A stretch of 64,000 nucleotides of DNA from Corynebacterium xerosis NBRC 16721 = ATCC 373 (GCF_001552415.1 NZ_BCRD01000003.1:310001-374000); one strand, 5' to 3'. Numbered from the stretch's first letter, positions 45,743-54,960 are shown. Notes: generated by a model from the letters alone, not told the origin. Numbers and translations: made by a program.

Positions 45743-46120
45743 CTAGACCTCCTCGGTCTTCTGGGTGGAGGTGGCCGGGGCGCGGCCTTCCATCATCGCG
45801 CGGATGTGCTCGGACGCGGGGTCGAGCTTGTTGTCCGCGAACTTGACGTATCCCCAGGTGACCAGGCCGGCGGTGACGAACTGCGCCAGGCCCAGGACCA
45901 TGCCCAGGTTGATGTTGTCGTAGATGGACTTCGCCATGGCGTCCGGGAAGAACGTGGCGGTGACGATGTAGAAGACGTACCAGGCGATGAACGCGACGAA
46001 CAGCGGGAACACGAATCCGCGGAACGTCTTGCGGAGGTCGGCGAATTCCTCGGAGGCCTGAACCTCGATGAACTCGGCCTCCGTCGGGCTGTGGCCCGGC
46101 GCCGGAGTGGGGTGTGACAT
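45743..46120 (-). CDS. DUF485 domain membrane protein (partner of mctC)
   Basis: A 125-residue protein with two transmembrane helices (PLFVAFIAWYVFYIVTATFF and GMVLGLAQFVTAGLVTWGYV). DUF485 proteins accompany acetate permeases in many bacteria; the exact role is unknown. An ATG at 46120 follows a GAAAGG site. First gene of the pair with mctC. Confidence 0.9.
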   Translation of the reverse strand: MSHPTPAPGHSPTEAEFIEVQASEEFADLRKTFRGFVFPLFVAFIAWYVFYIVTATFFPDAMAKSIYDNINLGMVLGLAQFVTAGLVTWGYVKFADNKLDPASEHIRAMMEGRAPATSTQKTEEV

Positions 46121-46177
46121 GTCCTGACCTTTCGGAGGAACCTTAAAAACTTCTTGGGTACCTTTCCCAACGAATTG

Positions 46178-46205
46178 ATACTAAAGGCGTTAGCCGATCC
46201 GCTAA
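46178..46205 (-). promoter_or_regulatory. Candidate promoter of the DUF485-mctC pair
   Basis: On the minus strand TTAGCG (46205-46200) and TAGTAT (46183-46178) are 16 bp apart in a clearly AT-rich stretch, which suits a sigma-A promoter with a leader of about 50 nt. Confidence 0.4.
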
Positions 46206-46744
46206 AAATGCGAAGTCCGCCGTGGGGGGTATCCTGAAATTTGACCCGCACGTGATTGACCTGCGCTTATGCGGTTGATCTTTTTGTTCACAATCTTCAC
46301 AGGCGCGAACCTATCGGAGGTTGAATCCTCCGTGAATTAATGAGCATTTTCTCAGCTTTTCCAGTCCGGCCGGTCCGCCCGCATTCCGATTTCCCCGGTT
46401 TCGACGCGCTGCCGCGCCGGCGATGTGGGAATAAGTGGGCATCGATGTGGGAACGCGTGGGTTCATGGCGGGAATCCGAATCGCCGCCCATCGTTGCCGC
46501 GTCCGCAAGTTTCGCAGGGGTCTCCCGGAACACAGCTTGACGACGCCTACGAGCAGCGCCACACCCTCCCCTCCGGCGTGTTCCAGATCACGCGGCGCAG
46601 TGACGGCGACTACCCCCATGGCCCCTTGTTTCACATGCGCAACGCCGGTCACCTCCTCGCCGGCCCGTCCGCCCGGATGGTTCGAAACGACCGCCGCACC
46701 AGAGCCGAGCCCACCCGGCAACCGTGATGGCTACCCTGGCGGCC
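46206..46744. other. Divergent intergenic region, mctC side and thpR side
   Basis: About 540 bp with no convincing gene. The part 46260-46350 is AT-rich. A GCTTGACGACG word is at 46535-46545. Nothing else is recognised. Confidence 0.35.
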
Positions 46745-47569
46745 ATGAGACTGTTCGCGTCGATTCGACCGCCGGAGGAGGTTCGGGAGCACCTCGTCAC
46801 GGCGCTGCGCCCCATCCGCGACGATCACGGCCCCTTGCTGCGGTGGCCGGATCCCGATCAGTGGCACGTGACGGTCGCCTTCTACGGCGAACGTCCCGAT
46901 GGTTCGGTCGACGAGCTCGCCGAGCACGTCGCGGCGGCCGTGGCCAACACCGGATTCCCGGCCCGCGGCATGGGCTCGCCCTCCCTAGATCTGCACCTGC
47001 GCGGGGCCGGCAGTTTCTCCGGGCGCACGCTGTGGATCGGCGTGGGCGGCGACGTCGGGCCGCTGCGGCAGCTGATGTCCGGCTGCGCCCATGATCCCTT
47101 CGCCATCGGCGATGACGAAGACGGATTCGGAAATGGAGAAGACGGCGGCCGCGGCGGCCGCGGGGGCACTCCCGACGGCAGGCGGGAACGGCGCCGCGCG
47201 CATCTCACGGTGGCGCGACTGCGGGCCCGCGAGCAGGGCGGCCGCAGGGACGGGCGCCGCAACCATCGGCGCAGCGCATGGGCCGGCGACCGCCGGCGCG
47301 ACGGAGCCCACGGCGGCGGCGGAAGTCATGGCGTCCCCGGCGGCCGCGCGGGCCTCGGCGCAGACGGCTACGGCCGGGACCTCTCGCGACCGGCGCGCCA
47401 TGACGGTGCGTCGCTGCTTCACGACGTCGTCCACGCCCTCAGCGTCTACTCCGGCCCGTCCTGGACGGCGACGGAGATCGAGCTGGTCAGCTCACGCCTC
47501 GGCGAGGGCCGTTCGGGCGGGGCGCTCCATGAGACGGTCGCGACCATCCCCTTCGCCCCCGGCCACTGA
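46745..47569 (+). CDS. 2'-5' RNA ligase family protein (ThpR-like) with low-complexity inserts
   Basis: A 274-residue member of the 2H phosphoesterase family. The two catalytic HxTx motifs are HVTVAF (His about 41) and HLTVARL (His about 153). Two Gly/Arg-rich inserts, at about 118-150 and 160-225, make the protein nearly 90 residues longer than E. coli ThpR (about 176). The inserts carry no repeat of known function and are probably disordered. The C-terminal strand (WTATEIELVSSRL) is intact, so the fold is complete. Convergent with ldhA. Confidence 0.75.
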   Translation: MRLFASIRPPEEVREHLVTALRPIRDDHGPLLRWPDPDQWHVTVAFYGERPDGSVDELAEHVAAAVANTGFPARGMGSPSLDLHLRGAGSFSGRTLWIGVGGDVGPLRQLMSGCAHDPFAIGDDEDGFGNGEDGGRGGRGGTPDGRRERRRAHLTVARLRAREQGGRRDGRRNHRRSAWAGDRRRDGAHGGGGSHGVPGGRAGLGADGYGRDLSRPARHDGASLLHDVVHALSVYSGPSWTATEIELVSSRLGEGRSGGALHETVATIPFAPGH

Positions 47570-47644
47570 TCCGGCCCCGCGGGTGGCCGCGCCTACGCGG
47601 CGCCTCTCCCACGCGAGTCCCTACGCGCCTCTTGCGCCCTTCCC

Positions 47645-48601
47645 CTACTCCCCGTCCTTCCAGAACGGGTCCTGGATCTCGCGCAGCGTCGCGACGGACT
47701 TGTTGAACTGCTCGGCCTCGTAGTCGTCCAGCTCGAGCTCGACGACGCGGCGGATGCCCTTGCGGTTCACGATCGCGGGCGTGCCGATGTAGATGTCCTC
47801 GTGCCCGTACTCGCCGCGCAGCAGCGCCGACACGGGCAGGGCGACTTCCTGGTTCTGGAAGATGGCGCGGGTGATCCGCGCGAGCCCCATGCCGATGCCG
47901 TAGGACGTGGATCCCTTGGCGTCGATGATTTCGTAGGCGGCGTCGCGAGTGCGGACGAAGATGGCCTCGAGTTCGTCGTGAAGCTCGGGGTTCTTCTCCA
48001 GCCGACGCCGCAGCCCGACGCCGGCGATGTTCGCGGACGACAGCACCGGCAGTTCGGAGTCGCCGTGCTCGCCGACGATGTAGGCGTGGACGCTCATGGG
48101 CGACACCTCGAAGTATTCGCCGAGCATGTAGCGGAAGCGGGCGGTGTCCAGCACGGTGCCGGAGCCGATGACGCGGTGGGCCGGCAGGCCGGAGAACTTC
48201 CAGGTGGCGTAGGTCAGAATGTCGACGGGGTTGGTGGCGACGAGGAAGATGCCGTCGAATCCGTTGGCCATGACGTCGTCGACGATGGACTTGAAGATCT
48301 TCATGTTCTTGTCCACCAGCTGCAGCCGGGTTTCGCCGGGCTTCTGGGCGGCGCCGGCGCACAGGACGACGAGCGCGGCGTCCTCGCAGTCGGCGTAGGT
48401 GCCGCGGGTGACCTTGGTGCGGGAGGGGGCCCAGACGACGCCGTGGTTGAGGTCCATGACGTTGCCCTCGGTTTTGCGCTCGTCGATGTCGATGATCGCG
48501 AGGTGGTCGCAGATTCCCTGGTTGACCAGGGCGTATGCGTAGGCGACTCCGACGTCGCCGGCGCCGATGAGCACGACCTTGTTTCCGGCGGAGACCTTCA
48601 T
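47645..48601 (-). CDS. ldhA: L-lactate dehydrogenase
   Basis: Interconverts pyruvate and lactate with NAD(H). The 318-residue protein has the nucleotide fold ([17 protein letters not shown]), the substrate-binding VLDTARFR, the catalytic His in [10 protein letters not shown], and [15 protein letters not shown]. The ATG at 48601 has a GGAAGGAAG site. Divergent from the hydrolase gene. A near-consensus word (47977) lies inside. Confidence 0.97.
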   Translation of the reverse strand: MKVSAGNKVVLIGAGDVGVAYAYALVNQGICDHLAIIDIDERKTEGNVMDLNHGVVWAPSRTKVTRGTYADCEDAALVVLCAGAAQKPGETRLQLVDKNMKIFKSIVDDVMANGFDGIFLVATNPVDILTYATWKFSGLPAHRVIGSGTVLDTARFRYMLGEYFEVSPMSVHAYIVGEHGDSELPVLSSANIAGVGLRRRLEKNPELHDELEAIFVRTRDAAYEIIDAKGSTSYGIGMGLARITRAIFQNQEVALPVSALLRGEYGHEDIYIGTPAIVNRKGIRRVVELELDDYEAEQFNKSVATLREIQDPFWKDGE

Positions 48602-48882
48602 GGTTTCTTCCTTCCGGGGCGGTGGTGCCTCGCGGTGTGTCGTCGGCGGCGGTCGCGCCGCCATCGATGGCCCGTTCACGCCCCAATGGTTGTGTACCTG
48701 GTTCCGAGTATGCCCGTTCGGGCACGGGGTCCGACAGTGGTTGCGCCGGTGACCCTGGACACACGCACCGTAACCGCTTTACGACGCCCCCGCCCGGCGA
48801 GCCACCCCGCCGCACGGGTGTGACCGGCGGAAATTCGCCGTTGGCCGGGCGCGATCCCCTGTTCATCTGACACTATGAGGGC

Positions 48883-50715
48883 ATGGAATTCGTGCGCGCG
48901 CTCAAGCCGTTGACGCGGCTGCGGGTCGCGCGGCGGCGGGAGGCGGCGGCCCGGGAGGTCGCCAGGGCGGCGAGCGCCACCCTGCCCATCGCCCGGCGGT
49001 CGCGGCCATGGCGGGGGATCCCGTCGAATCCGGGGCTGGTCGGGGCGGAGATCGCGTCGTGGGCGGCGTTCGCCCCGTCGCTGATGCCGCGGCCGTGGGC
49101 GTCGACGGCGATGGTGTCCTTCGGCGCGCAGGTCACCGGCCATGTGGTGGGCGTGGCGGTGGGCTACGGCTTCCGGTTGGCGGATGCGCGCCTGCGCCGC
49201 ACGAAGTTGGGGCGGTTCGCGCCGTCGGTGCGCACGGAGCGCCTCATCGCGCTGTCGTGGCACGGGTCCATGACGGCGGCGACGGCGTGGGTGTGGTGGC
49301 GGTCGATCCAGCACCAGCAGACCGTCGGCGCGCTGGTGGGCATGGATGCGCTGTCGTCGGCGCGGGCGCAGTTCGGCGGCACGGCGATGGCGTCGGGAGC
49401 GTACCTGGCCACGCAGGGGCTGACGTTCGCGGCGGAGTTCGCGTTCGATCGGCTGCGCCGCGTGCTGCGTCCGTGGGTGCCGCGCGGGGTGGCCCCGGTG
49501 ACCGCGGGAATCGTGGTGGGCGGTGGGCTGGGCCTGGCCGTCGACAAGCTGCTCGTGCGCCGGACCATCGAGCGGGTGTACCGCAACGCACACCGCGTGA
49601 ACATGCGGGTGATGCCGGGCCGGATGCAGCCGTGGGAGCCGGAGCGGTCCGGCAGCCCGTGGTCGCTGGAGCCGTGGCATGCGCTGGGGGCGCAGGGCCG
49701 GTCGGTGGTGGCGGACGGGCCGCGGGCGCGCGACATCGCGGCGGTGACCAAGCGCGGGCGACATGAGGTGATGGAGCCGATCCGCGTGTACGCGGGGAAG
49801 GTGCGGGGGCGGTCGCTGAAGTTCCAGACGGAGCTGATCGTCCGCGAGCTGCATCGCACGGGGGCGTTTCGGCGGGATCATCTGGTGGTGCACGTGACCA
49901 CGGGCACCGGCTGGATTCCGCCGTGGGGGCTGATGGCGGTGGAGTTTTTGACCGCGGGCAATTGCGCGCAGGTGGGGCTGCAGTATTCGGATCTGCCGTC
50001 GCCGGTGGCGTGGCTGGCCGATCATGAGACCCCGCCGGCGGCGGGGCGGGCGCTTTTTTCGCGGATCCGCGAGGAGTGGGAGCGGCTGCCGGAGGGGGAT
50101 CGGCCGAAGCTGATCATCGCGGGCGAGTCGTTGGGCGGTTTCGGCGGCAATGGGGCGTTCGACGATGCGGCGGCCATGCTCGCGTCGGTGGACGGCGCGC
50201 TGTGGACGGGGACTCCGCAGTTCACGCCGATCTGGAAGGAGCTGACCCGCACGCGCGACGCGGGCTCGCCGGAGATCGCGCCGGTGATCGACGGTGGGCG
50301 CCACATTCGCTTCGCCACGCGCCCGCAGGAGTTGTGGGAGACCTTCGGCGGCGAGCCGTTGGGCGAGTGGGAGCATCCGCGGGTGGCGTATTTGCAGCAC
50401 GCGTCCGATCCGATCGTGTGGTGGGATTATCCGTTGGCATGGCGGCGGCCGGATTGGCTGCGCGAGAGCCTGGGCCGCGACGTGTCGTCGGCGGTGCGGT
50501 GGTTCCCGGTGGTGACGTTCCTGCAGGTGCTCATCGATGGTTTGGTCAGCGTCGACGTCGGCGATGGGCATGGGCACCGGTATGAGGCGGAGTCGTTGCC
50601 TGCGTGGGCGGCGATCTTGGGCTTCGAGCTTGACGACGACGGTGCGGGGGCGGCGGGCGTGCGATTCAAGAGGATCGCGAAGTGGGCCCGGCGCAATCTC
50701 CCGCCGAAAGCGTGA
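48883..50715 (+). CDS. Membrane alpha/beta-hydrolase family protein
   Basis: A 610-residue protein. The N-terminal 240 residues have four or so hydrophobic helices, and the C-terminal domain has the nucleophile motif GESLGGFGG (near 410). This two-part architecture (membrane domain plus alpha/beta-hydrolase) is widespread in corynebacteria and mycobacteria; the substrate is unknown. The start ATG 48883 is preceded by GAGG. The GCTTGACGACG word at 50628 codes for LDDD near the C-terminus. No clear operon partner. Confidence 0.8.
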   Translation: MEFVRALKPLTRLRVARRREAAAREVARAASATLPIARRSRPWRGIPSNPGLVGAEIASWAAFAPSLMPRPWASTAMVSFGAQVTGHVVGVAVGYGFRLADARLRRTKLGRFAPSVRTERLIALSWHGSMTAATAWVWWRSIQHQQTVGALVGMDALSSARAQFGGTAMASGAYLATQGLTFAAEFAFDRLRRVLRPWVPRGVAPVTAGIVVGGGLGLAVDKLLVRRTIERVYRNAHRVNMRVMPGRMQPWEPERSGSPWSLEPWHALGAQGRSVVADGPRARDIAAVTKRGRHEVMEPIRVYAGKVRGRSLKFQTELIVRELHRTGAFRRDHLVVHVTTGTGWIPPWGLMAVEFLTAGNCAQVGLQYSDLPSPVAWLADHETPPAAGRALFSRIREEWERLPEGDRPKLIIAGESLGGFGGNGAFDDAAAMLASVDGALWTGTPQFTPIWKELTRTRDAGSPEIAPVIDGGRHIRFATRPQELWETFGGEPLGEWEHPRVAYLQHASDPIVWWDYPLAWRRPDWLRESLGRDVSSAVRWFPVVTFLQVLIDGLVSVDVGDGHGHRYEAESLPAWAAILGFELDDDGAGAAGVRFKRIAKWARRNLPPKA

Positions 50716-50980
50716 GCGGCGGCGTGGCCGCGTGGCCCATGCCGGCCTCGTCGAAGGTCGGCGGCGAAGGCCACCGCCGACCGGTCGACCGGGCCGCATG
50801 CGGAACACGCGGCCCGGCCACCGGATTCGAGCTCACCGCCCCGGAGCACGCTTTCCGCGACCGTTCCCCGCATCGGAAGCCTGCGAGATCGGCGACACCT
50901 GCGTAACGTGGGTCACGTCCAGACGGCTGGGCGGGCACACGAAGCCCGTGCGGTCACCCGACCAGGAAAGGAAGCGACAC

Positions 50981-51166
50981 ATGGGAATCTTCGACAAGGC
51001 CAAGCAGTTCGCCGACGACAACCCGGACAAGGTGAACCAGGGCATCGACAAGGGCGGCGACGCCATCGACCAGCGCACCGGCGGCAAGCACGCCGAGCAC
51101 GTCGACAAGGCCCAGGACGCCGCCCGCAAGCGCTTCGGCGGCGAGGGCGACCAGCCCCAGCAGTAG
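50981..51166 (+). CDS. Small Rv0909-like (antitoxin family) protein 1
   Basis: A 61-residue protein starting MGIFDKAKQFADDNPDKVNQGIDKGGDAI, the signature of the Rv0909/MT0933 antitoxin family. No toxin gene is adjacent. A GGAAAGG site precedes the ATG. The paralogue lies 221 bp downstream. Confidence 0.8.
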   Translation: MGIFDKAKQFADDNPDKVNQGIDKGGDAIDQRTGGKHAEHVDKAQDAARKRFGGEGDQPQQ

Positions 51167-51184
51167 ACCTCCGACTTTTCGACG

Positions 51185-51219
51185 ACTCCCCGCCGGCCAT
51201 TGCGCCGGCGGGGAGTTTT
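51185..51219 (+). terminator. Rho-independent terminator after small protein 1
   Basis: ACTCCCCGCCGGC (51185-51197) pairs with its complement (51204-51216), 13 bp perfect, with a 6-nt loop and a TTTT run at 51216-51219. Confidence 0.9.
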
Positions 51220-51387
51220 CGTTGCGCCCATCAGGCGCGGCCCGCGTGGCACAGCCGACGCAGAACAGCCGACGGTGGCCGCCGCCCGCACACGAACGAT
51301 GTAAAAATGGAACCGTCCAGTTCAATGCGCACGTGCACCGGCACCGACACCGGCACATGCGACAGCACTCGCGAAAGGCGGCCCACC

Positions 51388-51642
51388 ATGAGCCTCATCG
51401 ACAAGGCCAAGAAATTCATCAACGACAACCCCGACAAGGTCCGCCAGGGCATCGACAAGATCGGCGACGCGATCGACAAGCGCACCGACGGCAAGTACGC
51501 CGACAAGGTCGACCGCGTCCAGCAGGAAGCCGCCAAGCGCCTCGGCGGCGACGCCACTCCGAACACCGAGCCGGACACCCCCGGCACCGACGCGCCGAAG
51601 ACCGACCCGAACGCCCGATCACGGGCGCGCGGGCCGTCGTAA
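51388..51642 (+). CDS. Small Rv0909-like (antitoxin family) protein 2
   Basis: An 84-residue paralogue of the protein at 50981 (MSLIDKAKKFINDNPDKVRQGIDKIGDAIDKR), with a longer Pro/Thr-rich tail. An upstream in-frame ATG exists at 51307, but the GAAAGGCGG site supports 51388. The last codons and the TAA stop lie inside a GTCGTAAAG word of the dispersed repeat (51635-51645). Confidence 0.75.
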   Translation: MSLIDKAKKFINDNPDKVRQGIDKIGDAIDKRTDGKYADKVDRVQQEAAKRLGGDATPNTEPDTPGTDAPKTDPNARSRARGPS

Positions 51643-51648
51643 AGCGAG

Positions 51649-52290
51649 CTACCCGCAGGTCACGCCGGTGGCGTGCACCGGGCAGTAACCCATGGGATTC
51701 GCCTCCAGGTACCCGCGGTGGAACGGCTCGGCGACCCAGAAACGCCCCGTCGGCGTCTGCGACAGAGGCGTGACCTCCGTGGTGATCGGCCCGAAGCCCG
51801 CGGCCGCCAGCTTCGGCCCGTAGGCCTCCAGGGTCTCGGCGGTGATGCGCGCCTGGTCCTCGTTCAGCGGGAACACCGCCGATCGGTACTGCGGGCCGAT
51901 GTCATTGCCCTGCCGATCGCCCTGCGTCGGATCGTGGTTCTCCAGGATTAGACGCAGCAGCGCCGCAAAATCGGTGACGGCCGGATCGAACACCGCCAGC
52001 ACCGACTCCGTGTGCCCGGTCCGCGCGCCGCACACCTCGCGGTAGGACGGCCACCGCGTCACCCCGCCCGCGTATCCGGGCAAGGTCGTCCACACGCCCG
52101 GCGCATTCCACAGAAGCTTTTCGACGCCCCAGAAACAGCCGGCCGCGATGACCATCGCCTCCGCACCATCGGGCCACGGGCCGCCGTACGGAGTCCCGAG
52201 CACCAGATGCTCGCCATCGACGTGGCCGCCCTCGTCGAGCAGGGCCTCCGGGGTCGCAGGGATCGGGGTGAACGCGCGTGAATCAGTCAT
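51649..52290 (-). CDS. msrA: Peptide methionine-S-sulfoxide reductase A
   Basis: Repairs oxidised methionine in proteins. The 213-residue protein has the catalytic Cys in MVIAAGCFWGVEKLL, then GYAGG, and HTESVLAVFDPAV. The C-terminal Cys residues in NPMGYCPVHATGVTCG can serve as resolving residues. The ATG at 52290 is used. It is divergent from sodA, suggesting a shared oxidative-stress region, as in C. glutamicum. Confidence 0.95.
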   Translation of the reverse strand: MTDSRAFTPIPATPEALLDEGGHVDGEHLVLGTPYGGPWPDGAEAMVIAAGCFWGVEKLLWNAPGVWTTLPGYAGGVTRWPSYREVCGARTGHTESVLAVFDPAVTDFAALLRLILENHDPTQGDRQGNDIGPQYRSAVFPLNEDQARITAETLEAYGPKLAAAGFGPITTEVTPLSQTPTGRFWVAEPFHRGYLEANPMGYCPVHATGVTCG

Positions 52291-52438
52291 GGGCGCGAGG
52301 ATACGCGGGCCGCATGAACTGGGCGGACGACCCCGATCCGCGAACGCGGGTACCGTCGGGGCCACGCGCCCGGTGACGTGGACCACTCGCCGTCGGCCAG
52401 CCCCCGGCGAGAAGGTGGCGGACCTATCGAACCAACCG

Positions 52439-52466
52439 AATTACGCGCACGAAACCTTGCGTAATT
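52439..52466. promoter_or_regulatory. Inverted repeat in the msrA-sodA intergenic region
   Basis: AATTACGC (52439-52446) and GCGTAATT (52459-52466) form an 8-bp dyad 60-90 bp before sodA, a possible operator. The regulator is unknown. Confidence 0.4.
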
Positions 52467-52527
52467 GCGGAGGATCGGTACCATCGGGTGTCACAAGCGA
52501 AATCGATTCTTCAAGGAGGACCTCACC

Positions 52528-53130
52528 ATGGCCGTTTACGAGTTGCTCGAACTGGATTACGCCTACGACGCCCTCGAGCCGCACATCGCCGCCGAGATCA
52601 TGGAGCTGCACCACAGCAAGCACCACCAGAATTACGTCAACGGCGCCAACGCCGCCCTGGAGAAGCTGGAGGCCGCGCGCAACGACGGCTCCATCGCCGG
52701 CGTGGTCACCGCCCTGTCCAAGGACCTCGCGTTCAACCTGGGCGGCCACTCCAACCACTCCATCTTCTGGAAGAACCTCTCCCCCAACGGTGGCGGCGAG
52801 CCGACCGGTGAGCTGGCCGAGGCCATCAACCGCGACTTCGGTTCCTTCGAGAAGTTCAAGGATCACTTCTCCGGTGCCGCGCTGGGCCTGCAGGGCTCCG
52901 GCTGGGCCGTCCTCGGTTACGACCACGTCGCCGGCCGCCTCGTCGTCGAGCAGCTGACCGACCAGCAGGGCAACATCTCCGCGAACCTGACCCCGCTGCT
53001 GATGCTGGACATGTGGGAGCACGCCTTCTACCTCCAGTACAAGAACGTCAAGGCCGACTACGTCAAGGCCGTCTGGAACGTCTTCAACTGGGACGACGTC
53101 GCCGAGCGCTTCGCCAAGGCTTCGGCCTAA
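52528..53130 (+). CDS. sodA: Superoxide dismutase (Mn/Fe type)
   Basis: Removes superoxide. The 200-residue protein has metal ligands in HHSKHHQNYVNG, NLGGHSNHSIFW, and DMWEHAFYLQY with the final Asp/His set, the usual Mn/Fe SOD pattern. The AAGGAGG site lies 8 bp before the ATG at 52528. The last codons and stop are part of a 21-bp tandem duplication at 53113-53154. Confidence 0.98.
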   Translation: MAVYELLELDYAYDALEPHIAAEIMELHHSKHHQNYVNGANAALEKLEAARNDGSIAGVVTALSKDLAFNLGGHSNHSIFWKNLSPNGGGEPTGELAEAINRDFGSFEKFKDHFSGAALGLQGSGWAVLGYDHVAGRLVVEQLTDQQGNISANLTPLLMLDMWEHAFYLQYKNVKADYVKAVWNVFNWDDVAERFAKASA

Positions 53131-53154
53131 GTCGCCAAGGCTTCGGCCTAAGTC
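53113..53154 (+). repeat. 21-bp tandem duplication at the sodA end
   Basis: GCCAAGGCTTCGGCCTAAGTC occurs twice in direct succession, so the stop codon and the last codons of sodA are copied into the 3' untranslated part. Confidence 0.9.
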
Positions 53155-53226
53155 TCGGCATCGGCCCCCAGGGCCGATCACGGGCTCCCCGGCGGTCCAC
53201 TGGAGAAGCGGGCCGCCCGGTGAACT

Positions 53227-53272
53227 AACCCGCTCCACCTTCCGCCACGTGCGGTCGGTGGGGCGGGTTTCG
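53227..53272 (+). terminator. Terminator of sodA
   Basis: AACCCGCTCCACC (53227-53239) pairs with GGTGGGGCGGGTT (53257-53269) with one mismatch and a TTT end. Confidence 0.75.
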
Positions 53273-53280
53273 CCATGTCG

Positions 53281-53399
53281 GGATCAAGTGCATGAACCGG
53301 CCAGTGCATGAGCCGGCCGGGGGAGGTTCTGCCATATGCGCGGCCGGGTTCACTCGACTCCCGCGGCGAGGGGAGGTTTCGGCGGGCCGTCGTCAAGCA
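53281..53399. repeat. Direct repeats of a GTGCATGA-CCGGCC segment plus a GCTTNRCGACG word
   Basis: GTGCATGAACCGGCC (53287-53301) and GTGCATGAGCCGGCC (53303-53317) are near copies, and the same string with GGGGGAGGTT follows the hairpin element at 53653. A CGTCGTCAAGC word closes it at 53388-53398, preceded by GGCGGGC, exactly as at 53681-53698. Confidence 0.7.
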
Positions 53400-53589
53400 A
53401 AAAGCCCTGCATCCGGCCGAATCCGGCCGACCGACGGCGGCTACGACTCGGCTTCGTGCCAAACGATCAACGCTCCCCAGCAGCAAACCCGACCACCTGC
53501 GGTTTTCCACACATCGACGGAAAAGCTTCGATCATTCGACACCAACGTTCGACCGCCGCCCGACCCGTGCCCGCCGGCGAGCCCCGCCG

Positions 53590-53658
53590 TGCACTCAACC
53601 CCGGACGCTTCCGGGCTTTCGCGCACCGAATCGCCCGAAGCGTCCGGGGTTAAGTGCA
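53590..53658. repeat. Hairpin repeat family, copy B
   Basis: Arms at 53590-53615 and 53633-53658 share the AACCCCGGACGCTTC core with copy A, with a few mismatches. It is followed after 29 bp by the CGTCGCCAAGC word at 53688. Together with the repeats at 53281 it fills most of the 53273-53756 gap. Confidence 0.85.
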
Positions 53659-53756
53659 TGAGCCGGCCGGGGGAGGTTACGGCGGGCCGTCGCCAAGCGG
53701 GCGAAGCATCCGCCGAATCCGGCCCGCACCCCCACCGGACTGGATACCGTTGCGCC

Positions 53757-54707
53757 ATGACCTCCCGAGACACCGACGCGACCACCGACGCGACCACCGA
53801 CGCGGCCGCGCGCGAGCACGCCACCGCGACCACCTCCACCACCGGCCCCTCCGCGACCGCCGCCGACACCCCCGTGACCATTTCCTACGAGGAGATCGAC
53901 GGCGCCCGCATCGCCGTGGTGTCGCTGAACCGGCCGGCCAAGCTCAACGGCCTGACCATGGCGATGCTCCGCGGCCTCGACGACGCCGCCAAGGCGCTGC
54001 GCCGCGACCGCGACCTGCGCGGCGTGATCTTCGCCGGCGCGGGCGACTCCTTCTGCGCGGGCCTGGACTTCGGGTCGGTGCTGAAAAAGCCCATGGACAT
54101 AGTCAAGGCCTTCGCCCCGAACCCGCTGGCCGGCGACGGCACGAACCTGTTCCAGCGCGTCTGCTGGGAGTGGCGCCGCCTGCCTGCACCGGTCATCGCG
54201 GTGGTGCACGGGCATTGCTACGGCGGCGGCGTGCAGTTGGCGCTGGGCGCGGACTTCCGGGTCACGGCCGCCGACGCCCGCTGGTCCGTCCTCGAGGCCA
54301 AGTGGGGGCTGATCCCGGACATGTCCGGCGCGCGCACGCTGGCCGATCACGTCGGCGCCGAGCAGGCGCGCTGGCTGACCATGACCGGACGAGAGTTGTC
54401 GGGCGCCGAGGCCGTCGAGGTCGGGCTGGCCACGGAAACGACCGAGTCGCTTGACGACGCCCACGCGCGAGCCCGGGAGATTCTCCGTGAATTGATGGGC
54501 CGCTCCCCCGACCAGCTCGCGGCGACGAAGTCCCTGTTCCGCGATGCGTGGCGCTCGCCGCGGGCGACGTTCCGCGCGGAGCGGTTCGAGCAAGCCAAAC
54601 TGCTGCTCAGCGAAAACGCCGCCCGGGCGCGCACCGCCGCGATGAAGAAGACGCCGCCGAACTTCGTCCGCCGGGGGACGTGGGCGTTCGGGGCGAAGAA
54701 GAAGTAG
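53757..54707 (+). CDS. Enoyl-CoA hydratase/isomerase family protein
   Basis: A 316-residue crotonase-fold enzyme. The oxyanion-hole strings AGAGDSFCAGLDF and HGHCYGGGVQLALGADFRV are clear. The N-terminal 40 residues are Thr/Ala-rich and may be a linker. The catalytic acid position (WGLIPDMSG) suggests a hydratase or isomerase; the acyl-CoA substrate is unknown. The ATG at 53757 has no strong ribosome site. The GCTTGACGACG word at 54449 encodes SLDDA. No operon partner. Confidence 0.85.
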   Translation: MTSRDTDATTDATTDAAAREHATATTSTTGPSATAADTPVTISYEEIDGARIAVVSLNRPAKLNGLTMAMLRGLDDAAKALRRDRDLRGVIFAGAGDSFCAGLDFGSVLKKPMDIVKAFAPNPLAGDGTNLFQRVCWEWRRLPAPVIAVVHGHCYGGGVQLALGADFRVTAADARWSVLEAKWGLIPDMSGARTLADHVGAEQARWLTMTGRELSGAEAVEVGLATETTESLDDAHARAREILRELMGRSPDQLAATKSLFRDAWRSPRATFRAERFEQAKLLLSENAARARTAAMKKTPPNFVRRGTWAFGAKKK

Positions 54708-54960
54708 GCCCCGGCCAACGCCCGCACTCCGGGGGACCTGGGCGTTCGGGAAGCGGAAATAGTTGCCCGCGTCCCGAAAGCACAGGTGAAGCCCGCCAAT
54801 TCCGGTTGCCACCGGGGCATGACCGACAGCGGCGAGAACGGCACGGGCGATGCCACGACACGGGTGGTGATCATCGTCGGCCGCGCCTCCGACAACACCT
54901 CCGCAGACACCGCCGGCCGCGCCCCACCACAGGCCCAGCCACAGCCGCAAACACCGCCGG

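Noticed and set aside
41678-46117. Very long plus-strand open frame opposite pyk2 and mctC
   Set aside because: It is a product of high GC codon bias on the opposite strand; its sequence is low in complexity and the minus-strand genes have clear family motifs.
50981-51642. Toxin-antitoxin operon
   Set aside because: Both small genes look like antitoxins and no toxin reading frame is found next to them.
31499-54459. SLDDA as a protein sorting tag in several unrelated proteins
   Set aside because: The underlying DNA word occurs in other frames and on the non-coding strand and also in intergenic DNA, so a protein-level tag is not the cause.
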